A stretch of 28,438 nucleotides of DNA from JBNKEI01 sp050288705 (GCA_050288705.1 JBNKEI010000009.1:1-28438); one strand, 5' to 3'; numbered from the stretch's first letter, positions 6,576-15,026 are shown. Numbers and translations: made by a program. The notes: generated by a model from the letters alone, not told the origin.

Positions 6576-8408
6576 ATGGCTCATCGAACTCAAAATTTTT
6601 CAAATCGTTCTGGCATTAATATGAATTCGCATAATTTATTGAGACCAAGACGAAGCTCGCGTATTCCTTCTCCTCCTTTGTCGAATTCATCTCAGAATTC
6701 CGGCTGTCCATCATGCTTGGTCTCTTCGCCGATAGCGCTAGGCTGTTCTGATCGTCCGCAAAACGTTACAGTAAACGCCCTGAGTAACGTAAGTTCGGTA
6801 AAACTCGATCAAGGCTACGGCACGGTTGATCTAGCCGGAAATATCGCATTTGGTAGGGTGGTATATAAATTAATGGGAGACCTTGCTGGGCAAGTGGGCC
6901 GATCATTTGGAAAACTGAAGCTGGATTTCGGTCTCCCCACGGCCGCAGCCGCTAGTCCGCTTGCTACCAAGATTAGGAGCGATCTCGATCGGATATACGA
7001 TGTGGCATGGAAAAAAAGTTACAAATCAAAAACAATAGAAATGGTGCTATGCAATATTTTTTCATCCGAGCAGCTTAGTCGAACTCTCGATGCTGTTGAA
7101 AGCTCTGAAACCGATAGTAGATTTTTGCATTTATCCAAAAAAATATTTGAGGAAGAAATAGCCAATCGTATCGAAAAAAAAGTGATAAGAGGCCGCTTCC
7201 GATCTGGGTCGCAATATGACGAAATTGACTTTGCAGGAAGCTTTAAAAACACGCATGAAGATTCAATTGCTAGAGTAAAAAATATTTTAAAAAAAATTGC
7301 AAGCGAATCTTATGTCGATCCTTTAAAACGACATCGAATTCTCGCATTGGTTAATAGCAAAATTCCTATAGTGGTAGACACGTCATCTCTGATGACTGGC
7401 GGAGGGGCTGTTGCACATTTTTATTTTGGTGGAAAAAACGTGCATATTCAAATCTCTTCGTCAGTATCGCATAGTGGCGCCAAGGTTATTCTCGAACATG
7501 AGCTTGAGCATGCTGCTGACTATATTCGATTCAATAATAGAGCGGTTCCTTTTAACGACAGGTCTTCCAGAGCCGAGCTCGAGAAGGCTATTCAAAATAT
7601 AGATGACAGTTTCGCTGAACTAAAGAATAGTCTGAAGAATATTTCATTGCAAAAGAGGCGAAATAGCGAAGGTTTAAATAGCGATTTAAAGAAGTTGGAG
7701 AAACTGTTTAATAAATTTATTAAGCCAGACGGAAGTGTCGAATCAATAATCAGAACCGAGCTGGCAGTGGGAAGAGTGGGCTCGAATATTTTTTATGGAC
7801 GACCTGGAAAGGTGAAAGATTGGGTATCTCCTGGCTACTCAAGAGTAGAGCTCTTGAAGTCAAGTGTAATTTATTCAGATGCTGAAAATTTTAAGTTCTG
7901 GTTCAGTTATCTGCGTGGAATACTGAATATATATGAGAGTTTCGAAAAAATAATTAAAAAAAGATCTTATATTCCGTGGCTTTTTCAGGATGAAACTTAT
8001 TCAGAGGTTTTTCCTGTATATGGATTATTCCTTAATTCCACAGCGATCGAGGATTTGGCAAGAGTAAGAAGAAACACCATTAACAAAGTTTTGGAGAAAG
8101 ACAAACTAAGTTGCCAAAAAGCTCTCGATAGTGGAAATGAACGCTATGTAAACGATATCTGCCTAGAGAGAATAGCTCTCCAAAGAAAAGAGACGCGACC
8201 GTTGGGTGTAATTCAACCTATTGACTCCCGTATGGATCGGACGAGAACGGATAGAATAGCAATTGAAGAGAACCTCCAAGAAAGAAGTAAAAAGAGTAAC
8301 AAGCTACTGACTGCTGTTATTTTTGCGTGGTTTGGACTGATTTTAATACTTGTCCGAATATGTCGCTTCCCAAGAGAATCCAAGAATATAACGCGCTCGC
8401 AAGTTTAG
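6576..8408 (+). CDS. Putative zinc metallopeptidase with C-terminal membrane anchor
   Basis: A 610-residue protein of no family recognised. Residues 1-70 are Ser/Pro/Asn-rich and look disordered. The middle is helical and charged. At 304-316 the sequence VILEHELEHAADY contains a zinc-site HELEH (His308, Glu309, His312) on a hydrophobic helix, and at 473-480 ETYSEVFP could supply a third ligand (Glu477), a spacing seen in anthrax-lethal-factor-like peptidases. Residues 576-594 form a single hydrophobic helix followed by a basic tail, so the protein is probably tail-anchored with its bulk on one side. Base composition is much more AT-rich than the neighbouring genes, with many A-runs, which suggests acquisition. 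The ATG at 6576 has no clear ribosome site; Met16 is an alternative. The HExxH motif is visible; activity is inferred. Confidence 0.75.
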   Translation: MAHRTQNFSNRSGINMNSHNLLRPRRSSRIPSPPLSNSSQNSGCPSCLVSSPIALGCSDRPQNVTVNALSNVSSVKLDQGYGTVDLAGNIAFGRVVYKLMGDLAGQVGRSFGKLKLDFGLPTAAAASPLATKIRSDLDRIYDVAWKKSYKSKTIEMVLCNIFSSEQLSRTLDAVESSETDSRFLHLSKKIFEEEIANRIEKKVIRGRFRSGSQYDEIDFAGSFKNTHEDSIARVKNILKKIASESYVDPLKRHRILALVNSKIPIVVDTSSLMTGGGAVAHFYFGGKNVHIQISSSVSHSGAKVILEHELEHAADYIRFNNRAVPFNDRSSRAELEKAIQNIDDSFAELKNSLKNISLQKRRNSEGLNSDLKKLEKLFNKFIKPDGSVESIIRTELAVGRVGSNIFYGRPGKVKDWVSPGYSRVELLKSSVIYSDAENFKFWFSYLRGILNIYESFEKIIKKRSYIPWLFQDETYSEVFPVYGLFLNSTAIEDLARVRRNTINKVLEKDKLSCQKALDSGNERYVNDICLERIALQRKETRPLGVIQPIDSRMDRTRTDRIAIEENLQERSKKSNKLLTAVIFAWFGLILILVRICRFPRESKNITRSQV

Positions 8409-8903
8409 CAGAAGAGTGATCAAAGATTGCCCACCAAAGAATCCACTTCTCAAAAAAAGCACTAAAGGTCGAGGATCAAGTCCAGCTCAGAGCCAATAGT
8501 TGAGTGAAGGCTGCTGGCAGCCCCAGTCGGAAACCAGGTCCTTGTAAAGCGAACGTAACTATTCAGCACTAGCCACTTCGCGAGTAACCAAAAATTGAAA
8601 ACCACGTCTTTTAGCGTAATGCCACAGGAGTCGAGGAAGCCTTGGGCCTCGACAAGCTCGCCCTGAACGGTTTTTTTGCAGCCGTTCATTATTAAGAAAT
8701 GGGGGCGCTGAATGTAGTGTCAATCGTGGTTTACCGGACCGGCGGTGTTGAAAAATAGTTCTTTGCTTATAGAAAATGCTTTAGCACTGATAGTCCGTGT
8801 TGATTGCCGATGCAAGGACGACTATGCCTGCTAGCTCTAGTTTGTTTCAAGTTCACCGAGAAGTCATGGTATTGTTTTTGCTAAACAGTCCTATGATGGA
8901 AAA
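8409..8903. other. Intergenic region before the lpt operon
   Basis: About 495 bases. A minus-strand frame at 8462-8689 exists, but its start is made of repeat sequence and it lacks a ribosome site, so no gene is called. The region holds a REP-like element (8630-8687). The last 200 bases must carry the promoter of the lptCAB-rpoN operon; a TTGAAA near 8748 with a TAGAAA 16 bases downstream is one weak candidate. Confidence 0.5.
8630..8687. repeat. REP-like palindromic element
   Basis: GTCGAGG (8630-8636) pairs with CCTCGAC (8647-8653) across a 10-base loop. GAACGG (8665-8670) pairs with CCGTTC (8682-8687) across a T-rich loop. The segment between reads CTCGACAAGCTCGCCCTG, a close match to a dispersed palindromic motif seen in many environmental genomes. 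The element at 1974-2057 shares the TTCGAC/GCTC/GAACGG parts. Family membership is inference. Confidence 0.55.
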
Positions 8904-9476
8904 ATGATCTTTAACCTTCAAATGACCAAATCGCTGCTAGCAAGAACCATTGCCCGGGCAATCTTTTTTGGGGCAAGCTCATTGTTTATGGTGAGTTGTA
9001 CAGCTAGACCTCCCGCGGACCCCGGTCAGGTATCTTCCGCAATAGAGATGGTAGGAGTAGGAATGCGCCTATTTCGAGGTAGCGAACTGCGCTGCGAAGG
9101 CCGAGCGAAAAAAGTTACTTATTTTCGAAACAGCGGAACTGGAGTCGCGCAGAATGTTTTGCTGGAAATTGTGCGTCCTTCAGAGGAAGGCGGCAAAATC
9201 GATATCGCGGTAGCTACTGTTGAAGGAGACATTCGCGCTCAAGAAGCTCATGGCTCTCAGGGAGTTAAAGTAGAAGAAGCTTCCGGGGCATCAGGCATTA
9301 CCGAAAAAGCGCATCTTTCTGGTCACGCCAAATGTGTTCGAGGAAACGCACCAGTAGATATTCACGGCCAAGGTTATAAATTGCATGCGGCCAACGGTTT
9401 TTTTCTTAACCTAGTTGACCCTGCTTCTCTGGAGTTGCAAGGCCCGGTAGTCACACTTGTTGGGAAACAGAAATGA
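8904..9476 (+). CDS. lptC: LPS export protein LptC
   Basis: LptC bridges the LptBFG ABC transporter in the inner membrane to periplasmic LptA. The 190-residue product has an N-terminal hydrophobic segment ending MVSC (Cys32), which resembles a lipobox, so it may be a lipoprotein rather than the bitopic protein of E. coli. The remaining ~150 residues have the alternating beta pattern of the LptA/LptC fold, with several GDIRAQ- and GHAKC-type turns. Its stop overlaps the lptA start (ATGA), giving tight coupling. Sequence likeness alone is weak; position directly before lptA and lptB makes the call firm. The ATG at 8904 was used; Met7 is also possible. Confidence 0.8.
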   Translation: MIFNLQMTKSLLARTIARAIFFGASSLFMVSCTARPPADPGQVSSAIEMVGVGMRLFRGSELRCEGRAKKVTYFRNSGTGVAQNVLLEIVRPSEEGGKIDIAVATVEGDIRAQEAHGSQGVKVEEASGASGITEKAHLSGHAKCVRGNAPVDIHGQGYKLHAANGFFLNLVDPASLELQGPVVTLVGKQK

Positions 9477-10177
9477 GAATTCTGTCTGTCTGGCTTTGGA
9501 GACTTTCTTCGCTCTTGTTTGGCAAGGTCAGGCTTTGTCTAGGCTTACACACCAGCGGCAGCCGCTTTTCCCCTTACGGTTCTTGGGCTGGGAAGCAGAG
9601 TTTGCCGGTGTTTTTGGCTCTATTTTTGGCTTTCTTTGTTTGGTTACTTGCCCAGCCAGCAACTGTAAATGCCGCTGCACCTTCCAAAAAACCTAAAAAT
9701 TCTCGTGCACCTAGCCGCAATGCCGCCGTTCAGTCTAGCGCGGTAGAGATTAGTTCTGACTTTTTCGAATTAACTCCCGATAAGCAGCGTGCGTTGTGGA
9801 AGGGGCGGGTGGTGGTAGTGCGCGAAGACATGAAAGTTCGTTGCGACGTCTTAGTTGCCGATTACGACCAAAGCAACCGGCTAAAAAAGTTTACTTGCAA
9901 GGGAAACGCTCATATGCAGCAAGCTGCTGGAAAAGGTCACGAAGAGCGTGAAGTCTGGGGCGAGGTAGCCAGGTTTGACAACGATAAGGCGGAACTGACG
10001 GTAAGTGGGTCGCCTCAGGCACGCGAAGGGAAGAATACTGCTCGCGGGGAAAAAATTATTTTTCTTACTCGCAGTGACCGCTTAATTGTAGAAAAAGCGG
10101 TTTTCCATATTGAACCTTCAGCAGGAGAAAAACGCTTGCCTCGACCTTCGCCTGTTTTGACTAAGGAGAAGAAGTGA
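9473..10177 (+). CDS. lptA: LPS export periplasmic protein LptA
   Basis: LptA forms the periplasmic bridge for lipopolysaccharide. The product is 234 residues. An OstA-type beta-jellyroll region starts near residue 90, with repeats such as LWKGRVVVVREDMKVRCDVL (106-125) and FTCKGNAHMQ. A hydrophobic helix lies at 44-62, with an Ala-X-Ala cleavage-like site near 67. The n-region before it is unusually long (about 43 residues, Arg/Trp-rich), so translation may really begin at an internal TTG or GTG near residue 44-46; the annotated ATG overlaps the lptC stop and is kept for that reason. The C-terminus runs into the GTG start of lptB. Confidence 0.85.
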   Translation: MRILSVWLWRLSSLLFGKVRLCLGLHTSGSRFSPYGSWAGKQSLPVFLALFLAFFVWLLAQPATVNAAAPSKKPKNSRAPSRNAAVQSSAVEISSDFFELTPDKQRALWKGRVVVVREDMKVRCDVLVADYDQSNRLKKFTCKGNAHMQQAAGKGHEEREVWGEVARFDNDKAELTVSGSPQAREGKNTARGEKIIFLTRSDRLIVEKAVFHIEPSAGEKRLPRPSPVLTKEKK

Positions 10178-10962
10178 CCGCTGTTAACCAATTGGGTACA
10201 TTAACGGCTGAGCACCTAGTAAAAAGTTATCGAACAGCTCCATCCTGGCAACTTTGGAACCGGGCGGAACGTCAAGTAGTTAATGGCGTTTCCCTGAATG
10301 TGTCCAGAGGAGAAGTGGTCGGGCTTTTAGGGCCCAATGGGGCAGGCAAAACTAGTACATTCAATATGGTAGTAGGACTACTAAGACCCAATGCGGGTCG
10401 TGTTCTGATTGACAGTAGGGATATCACTAAATTGCCCATGCACTTGAGAGCGCGCGTTGGGCTGGGGTATCTTCCTCAAGAAGCCTCCATCTTTCGAAAG
10501 CTCTCTGTCCGTGACAATTTTCTTGCTGTGCTGCAGATGATGCCGCTAAGTGAAAAAGAACAACAGGCTCGCGCGGATCAATTGGTCGAGGAGTTTCGAC
10601 TGACTCGTATTGCGAAAAGTCTAGGAGATACTCTTTCTGGAGGAGAACGGCGGCGGGCAGAAATTGCTCGGTCGCTTATTCTTAATCCGGCCTTCATTTT
10701 GTTTGACGAACCGTTCGCCGGGGTTGACCCCATTGCTGTAGCAGAAATTCAACGGCAGATTTGCGCTCTAAAAGAGCGAGGAATAGGAGTATTAATCACC
10801 GATCACAATGTGCGCGATACGCTGGAAATATGCGACCGCGCCTACATAATTGCTAGCGGAACTATTCTGGAGGAGGGGACCCCTTCATCGATCGCCCATA
10901 GCCCGAGAGCGCGACAGGTTTATCTCGGCGAGCGTTTCCAGCTCGATTCGGCGATAAGCTAG
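10174..10962 (+). CDS. lptB: LPS export ABC transporter ATPase LptB
   Basis: ATPase of the LptB2FG complex that powers lipopolysaccharide extraction from the inner membrane. The 262-residue product shows Walker A GPNGAGKT (53-60), Q-loop LPQE (100-103), signature LSGGE (154-158), Walker B FILFDEP with Glu179 (174-180) and the switch His211. The C-terminal ~25 residues follow the LptB pattern. It is about 20 residues longer than E. coli LptB owing to an insertion near residues 20-35. The start is GTG, overlapping the lptA stop (GTGA), so the three lpt genes are translationally coupled. lptF and lptG are not in the window. Confidence 0.97.
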   Translation: MTAVNQLGTLTAEHLVKSYRTAPSWQLWNRAERQVVNGVSLNVSRGEVVGLLGPNGAGKTSTFNMVVGLLRPNAGRVLIDSRDITKLPMHLRARVGLGYLPQEASIFRKLSVRDNFLAVLQMMPLSEKEQQARADQLVEEFRLTRIAKSLGDTLSGGERRRAEIARSLILNPAFILFDEPFAGVDPIAVAEIQRQICALKERGIGVLITDHNVRDTLEICDRAYIIASGTILEEGTPSSIAHSPRARQVYLGERFQLDSAIS

Positions 10963-10984
10963 GATAATAGGAGTCGGAGAAACA

Positions 10985-12475
10985 ATGAGCCTGGAACTCA
11001 AGCAACATTTGAAAATGTCACAGCAACTGGTTATGACTCCCCAGTTGCAGCAGGCCATTAAGCTTCTACAGCTTTCGCGAATGGAGTTGGCCGAGCTGGT
11101 TCGCGACGAACTTGAGCAGAACCCTCTACTAGAAGACCATGAAGGAATAGAACCAGGAATTGAAGAAAAAGCGCTCGGAGAAGCTTCGTTAGAAGCAGAC
11201 TCTCTGCCCGCGCCACAACCGCAAGAATTGCAAAAAACTGAAGAGGTTAAGGGTGAAGAGGGGGAAAACAGAGATATTGATTGGGAGCAATATTTAGAAA
11301 GTTTTCAAACTCTAGGCAGCACTACCCCCTCTAACCGAGACGCTTCTTCGGAAGATTTACCTTCTTTTGAAGCTTGTCTAACCAAGCGCACCACCTTATT
11401 CGAGCATTTAGTTTGGCAGCTTCGCTTGAGCCATCTGAGTGAACTGGAAGAGCGCGCGGGCATGCTTATTATTGGAAACCTAAATGAGGATGGGTACTTC
11501 AAAATCGAAGGTTTTGATGGCGACCCCTTGATAAGAGTAGCGCAAGAAGCTAATGGCTCCATTGCTTGCTGTGAGAAAGTTCTGAAGCTTATTCAGCAGT
11601 TTGACCCTGCCGGTGTGGCCGCCAGGGATTTACAGGAATGCCTGCTCATCCAAGCTCGGCATTTAGGAGGAGAGGAGGGAATAGTTGGCGCGATTATCAA
11701 ACGCCATCTCAAGCTGCTGGAATCTAAAAACCTCCCGGCGATTGCCCGCGAACTCCATGTGCAGCTTCCGGAAGTTATCAACGCGGTGAAAATTATTGCT
11801 CGCATGGAGCCAAAACCGGGAAGATGTTTTTCTGAAGAAGAGCCCCAGTATATTACTCCTGATGTACATGTGCATAAAGTTGGCGATACATATATGACAG
11901 TCCTTAACGATGACGGACTGAGTAAACTAAGAGTAAGCACTACTTATCGAAACGCTCTGCGTAGAGGAATTACTGGCGACCAAGCAAAGGACTTCATTCA
12001 AGATAAGCTTCGTAGTGCAGTGTGGTTGATTCGTTCCATTCATCAGCGTCAGCGCACGATTTACAAGGTTACTGAATCGATTGTGAAGTTTCAGCGTGAT
12101 TTTTTTGACAAAGGAATTGCGTATCTAAAGCCGTTGATCCTTCGAGATGTTGCCGAGGATATTGGAATGCACGAATCCACTGTTTCTCGCGTGACCTCAA
12201 ACAAATATGTGCATACTCCCCAAGGAATCTATGAATTGAAATTCTTTTTCAATTCATCTATTGCGAAAGTAGGCGGCGACGAGATTGCCAGCGAGGCAGT
12301 AAAAAATCACATAAGAAGAATAGTAGGAACTGAAAACCCCAAGATTCCCTATAGCGATCAAAAAATTGTCGAGTTGCTCCGAGTCCAAGGAATCGATATT
12401 GCCCGGCGAACAGTTGCAAAATATCGCGAGATGTTGGGAATTCTCCCCTCTTCGAAGCGGAAGAGTTATTATTAA
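10985..12475 (+). CDS. rpoN: RNA polymerase sigma-54 factor
   Basis: Sigma-54 directs RNA polymerase to -24/-12 promoters that need AAA+ activators. The product is 496 residues. Region I is the Gln/Leu-rich MSLELKQHLKMSQQLVMTPQ start (1-50), followed by an acidic region II (51-130), the core-binding domain, a helix-turn-helix (about 386-410) and the RpoN box ARRTVAKYRE (473-482). All parts are intact. GGAG sits before the ATG and the gap to lptB is only 22 bases, so it is the fourth gene of the lpt operon, an arrangement shared with many proteobacteria. No activator or clear -24/-12 promoter was seen nearby. Confidence 0.98.
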   Translation: MSLELKQHLKMSQQLVMTPQLQQAIKLLQLSRMELAELVRDELEQNPLLEDHEGIEPGIEEKALGEASLEADSLPAPQPQELQKTEEVKGEEGENRDIDWEQYLESFQTLGSTTPSNRDASSEDLPSFEACLTKRTTLFEHLVWQLRLSHLSELEERAGMLIIGNLNEDGYFKIEGFDGDPLIRVAQEANGSIACCEKVLKLIQQFDPAGVAARDLQECLLIQARHLGGEEGIVGAIIKRHLKLLESKNLPAIARELHVQLPEVINAVKIIARMEPKPGRCFSEEEPQYITPDVHVHKVGDTYMTVLNDDGLSKLRVSTTYRNALRRGITGDQAKDFIQDKLRSAVWLIRSIHQRQRTIYKVTESIVKFQRDFFDKGIAYLKPLILRDVAEDIGMHESTVSRVTSNKYVHTPQGIYELKFFFNSSIAKVGGDEIASEAVKNHIRRIVGTENPKIPYSDQKIVELLRVQGIDIARRTVAKYREMLGILPSSKRKSYY

Positions 12476-12639
12476 TTAACAAATCGAGTTGCGTGTGCTC
12501 AAATATGTGTAGCTAGTACAACGACTTAGGAAAGGAGGCTGAGAAATTCGACGACAAAAAACTCCCATCCATCCTAAGGCGGATGAAAATGCGTATTCCG
12601 TGTGTTAATTGACGCCAACTTGAAAGGTAGGGAGACGGA
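12476..12639 (+). promoter_or_regulatory. Leader region upstream of hpf
   Basis: 164 bases between rpoN and hpf. It contains a strong Shine-Dalgarno-like AAAGGAGG at 12531-12538 with no start codon at the right distance, and a CATCC/GGATG hairpin at 12566-12585. A CTCCC at 12562-12566 could pair with the real GGGAG site of hpf at 12630-12634. This may be a structured leader controlling hpf, or partly a decayed gene start. No known riboswitch was recognised. Confidence 0.3.
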
Positions 12640-13218
12640 ATGCAGGTAAACATCACGTTTCGTGGAATGGAATCAACCGATTCGTTGAAGGCATATGTAA
12701 ACGAAAAAATTGGGCATTTGGGAAAATACTTTGATCGTCCACTAGAGAGTCACACGGTGCTTTCTTTGGAAAGGTACCTTCACCAAGCAGATATAGGCAT
12801 TCAAGCTGGTTCGTACTTGCTTCGGGGAAAATCGCGTAGCGAAGACATGTATCGGTCTATCGATGACGCAGTAGACAAAATCGAAAAGCAAGTAAAACGC
12901 TATAAAGACAAACTGCGTACTCTTAAACAACGAGGAAGTAAGGACGAAAAGTCCATCAAGTGGCGTCATGCGGTTTTTGAAGCCAATCCAGAAATAGAAG
13001 AGGGAGAAGAGTGGACTCAAGGCCCCAAAATTATTCGCAGCAATGAGTTTGTAGTAAATTCCATGAGTGTTGATGAGGCAGTAATGCAAATGGATCTCAT
13101 GAATAATCAATTCTTGGTATTCACCAATGTTGAAACCAACGATATAAATGTGATCTACCGGCGCACTGATGGTCATTTCGGGCTTATCGAGGCGGCAAGG
13201 GTGTTGAAATCTGGCTAA
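12640..13218 (+). CDS. hpf: Long-form ribosome hibernation promoting factor
   Basis: Binds the 30S decoding region and drives formation of inactive 100S ribosome dimers in stationary phase. The 192-residue protein has the N-terminal S30AE/HPF domain (1-105: MQVNITFRGME start, basic KQVKRYKDKL helix), an acidic linker (115-128) and the C-terminal dimerisation domain beginning RSNEFVVNSMSVDEAV (about 133-148) and ending near YRRTDGHFGLIE. The presence of that domain makes it the long form rather than E. coli-type short HPF. A GGGAG site precedes the ATG. It follows rpoN, as in other proteobacteria, and is closed by a strong hairpin terminator. Confidence 0.96.
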   Translation: MQVNITFRGMESTDSLKAYVNEKIGHLGKYFDRPLESHTVLSLERYLHQADIGIQAGSYLLRGKSRSEDMYRSIDDAVDKIEKQVKRYKDKLRTLKQRGSKDEKSIKWRHAVFEANPEIEEGEEWTQGPKIIRSNEFVVNSMSVDEAVMQMDLMNNQFLVFTNVETNDINVIYRRTDGHFGLIEAARVLKSG

Positions 13219-13252
13219 AAACCGAATTAGCCTTATCTGAAAATCCGGTACA

Positions 13253-13280
13253 AAAGGGCTAGGAGCTTTCCTGGCCCTTT
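13253..13280 (+). terminator. Strong terminator after hpf
   Basis: A 12-bp stem (AAAGGGCTAGGA with TCCTGGCCCTTT, one G-T wobble) with a 4-base loop. The A- and T-rich stem ends make it able to act on both strands. It closes the lpt-rpoN-hpf unit and separates it from the glycosyltransferase gene. Confidence 0.8.
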
Positions 13281-13353
13281 ATTAAAGAATGGATGAGTAT
13301 AAATATCACTAGGTGGTGGGTGGCTGCAAAAGATTGCCTTTAACGGGGGTTTT

Positions 13354-15024
13354 TTGAAAAAAGCCAAAAAAAAGGTGATACCCGAACAACTGCCAGCAAT
13401 TGGGCAAAAATGTGCACCTGAATGTGAGCCCAAAGGAATGATGTTTTGGGTCTGGCGAAGCTTGGCAGTGATGGCGGTATTAGGAACGGTTGGGATAGCG
13501 GTAAGTATTGTCCGGTTTACTTTTTTTTCCACTTGGACTGATGAAAATATTCACCTCTACGTTGCCAATCGTTGGGCCGAAGGTAGTATATTATATCGTG
13601 ATATTCACAGCGCTCGGCCTCCTTTGGCTCTGCTTCCACTGACTGCGGCGTTATGGGCAGGAATTTCACCGCTTTGGGCGGCGCGTATTCTAGTGTTTGC
13701 CGCTAATCTAACTATCGCTACCATTTTATCATTCAATGCGCGAAAGGAATGGGGAAAACTTGCGGGCGCAGCGGCGTTTGCCTTGTATTTGTTGGCGCCA
13801 GAAGTGGTTAGTCGCAGTACTTATACGGGGATTCATATTGTTGCTTTAGGAACTACTTGCTGTGTTCTTTTAACCTCCCGGGGATCGTTTTTAGCAGGTG
13901 GAGTAGCAGGAGGACTAGCCTTGGCTAGTGGGCAACACGCTTTGGTTTTAGTGGGAATGAGTGGATTGTGGGCGGCGTTGGTAAGCCGGAAAGCGCTAGT
14001 TAGATTTCTAATTGGATCAGTAGCAGTTTTTTCAGGAGTAATGTTGTGGTTTTGGGCGTCTGCTGGCGCCGACCTTTGGACCGATTTGGTTGGTCGTCAT
14101 TTGTATCATTTCGATGGTGGTCATAGGGCTGCGCAAGAGGAAGACCTATATTGGTGGCTTAAGGCTCAGGCTCTGGATAATTATTTGATACTGTTTTTTG
14201 CAGTTATTTGCGCAATTGCAGCAATATTTCTTCCTCTCACAGTAATAAAAAAAGGTGGCGAACAATTTGCCAATCGGTTTAGGCTAAGTCGTCTACGGCG
14301 TTACTTGAATAGCTTCGGTCCAGCTCCTTGGTGGGCGCTTTTCGCGTTCACCCATATCTTGGTAGTAATGCTTATGAAAGGCGGCCTGGCACTGTATTTG
14401 TTTCCTGCCTGGCCATTATTAATTTTGTTAGCCTCAGGAGGTTTTCAGCGCACAGTGGGGTGGGCGATTTCTTCTGACAAAAAATATTCGGGAAGAACGT
14501 TGGCCGCTCGGCTTGTATTAATACTATTGATTCCTTTGGTGCTACTAGGCTGGACGGCAAGTCGCAGCCTATTTAATAAACGCGATCACATGGCTTATCC
14601 GCTTCTACCGCACCAAAGAAGCATTACCATGGCTAACTTGCAGCACATGGTGGTAGCCGATCAAGTTGCGCAATTAGCTAGTCACCTTTCTTCCTCCAAC
14701 ACTGTGTTCGGGTATCCTACTTTGATAAGTCTGGTTGCAGTTCGAGCCGGGCTGCGCGTATCCGGAGAGTTGGCCGATTTGGCGCCTCGATGGATTAAAC
14801 ATGGTTCAGTTTCGCGCGAAGACATTGTGAAAAAAATTGAGGCCGACAAGGTAGGAATTCTCGCTACCCCGCGATTTGCCTTTGTGAACGACGTATTTTT
14901 TCGCGGATACCTACAAAGGTGCTACGAAAAACCAATGGTTCTGCGGCGGCGTGCAGAAGGCCCGGGAAGAGGAATTCCCGACATTCTGGTTTTTTATAGG
15001 TCTTCTAAACATCCTTGCCGATAA
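13354..15024 (+). CDS. GT-C family membrane glycosyltransferase
   Basis: A polytopic inner-membrane protein of 556 residues with roughly ten hydrophobic helices. Such enzymes move sugars from polyprenyl-phosphate donors onto lipids or proteins on the outer face. The first periplasmic loop carries TDENIHLY (62-69) with the DE pair typical of GT-C/PMT enzymes, followed by YRDIHSARPP (81-90), a second usual acidic site. The start is TTG at 13354 in an A-rich context; an ATG pair at 13438 gives a shorter product with a closer AAGGA. The last 23 codons are duplicated almost exactly 848 bases downstream (see repeats), so the annotated C-terminus may come from an inserted element. Acceptor unknown; envelope glycan or lipid A modification are plausible. 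Confidence 0.8.
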   Translation: MKKAKKKVIPEQLPAIGQKCAPECEPKGMMFWVWRSLAVMAVLGTVGIAVSIVRFTFFSTWTDENIHLYVANRWAEGSILYRDIHSARPPLALLPLTAALWAGISPLWAARILVFAANLTIATILSFNARKEWGKLAGAAAFALYLLAPEVVSRSTYTGIHIVALGTTCCVLLTSRGSFLAGGVAGGLALASGQHALVLVGMSGLWAALVSRKALVRFLIGSVAVFSGVMLWFWASAGADLWTDLVGRHLYHFDGGHRAAQEEDLYWWLKAQALDNYLILFFAVICAIAAIFLPLTVIKKGGEQFANRFRLSRLRRYLNSFGPAPWWALFAFTHILVVMLMKGGLALYLFPAWPLLILLASGGFQRTVGWAISSDKKYSGRTLAARLVLILLIPLVLLGWTASRSLFNKRDHMAYPLLPHQRSITMANLQHMVVADQVAQLASHLSSSNTVFGYPTLISLVAVRAGLRVSGELADLAPRWIKHGSVSREDIVKKIEADKVGILATPRFAFVNDVFFRGYLQRCYEKPMVLRRRAEGPGRGIPDILVFYRSSKHPCR

Positions 15025-15026
15025 CA
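14953..15026 (+). repeat. Direct repeat, left copy (glycosyltransferase 3' end)
   Basis: 74 bases matching 15801-15874 with three differences (15003, 15021, 15023), the first 68 bases with only one. The segment encodes the last residues and stop of the glycosyltransferase, and every difference is silent in that frame (a TCT/TCC codon, CGA/CGC, TAA/TGA). Within it, CGGGAA and TTCCCG form inverted arms around a 6-base spacer (14963-14980), a layout like a tyrosine-recombinase core site. Confidence 0.9.

Noticed and set aside
8462..8689. 75-codon minus-strand frame before the lpt operon
   Set aside because: Its first third is REP-like palindrome, it has no ribosome site and no recognisable domain.
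12742..13176. 144-codon minus-strand frame
   Set aside because: Antisense to hpf, whose full domain set is clear.
14388..14406. Sigma-54-like TGGCAC followed by TTTG
   Set aside because: Lies inside the glycosyltransferase coding region and the -12 part is poor.
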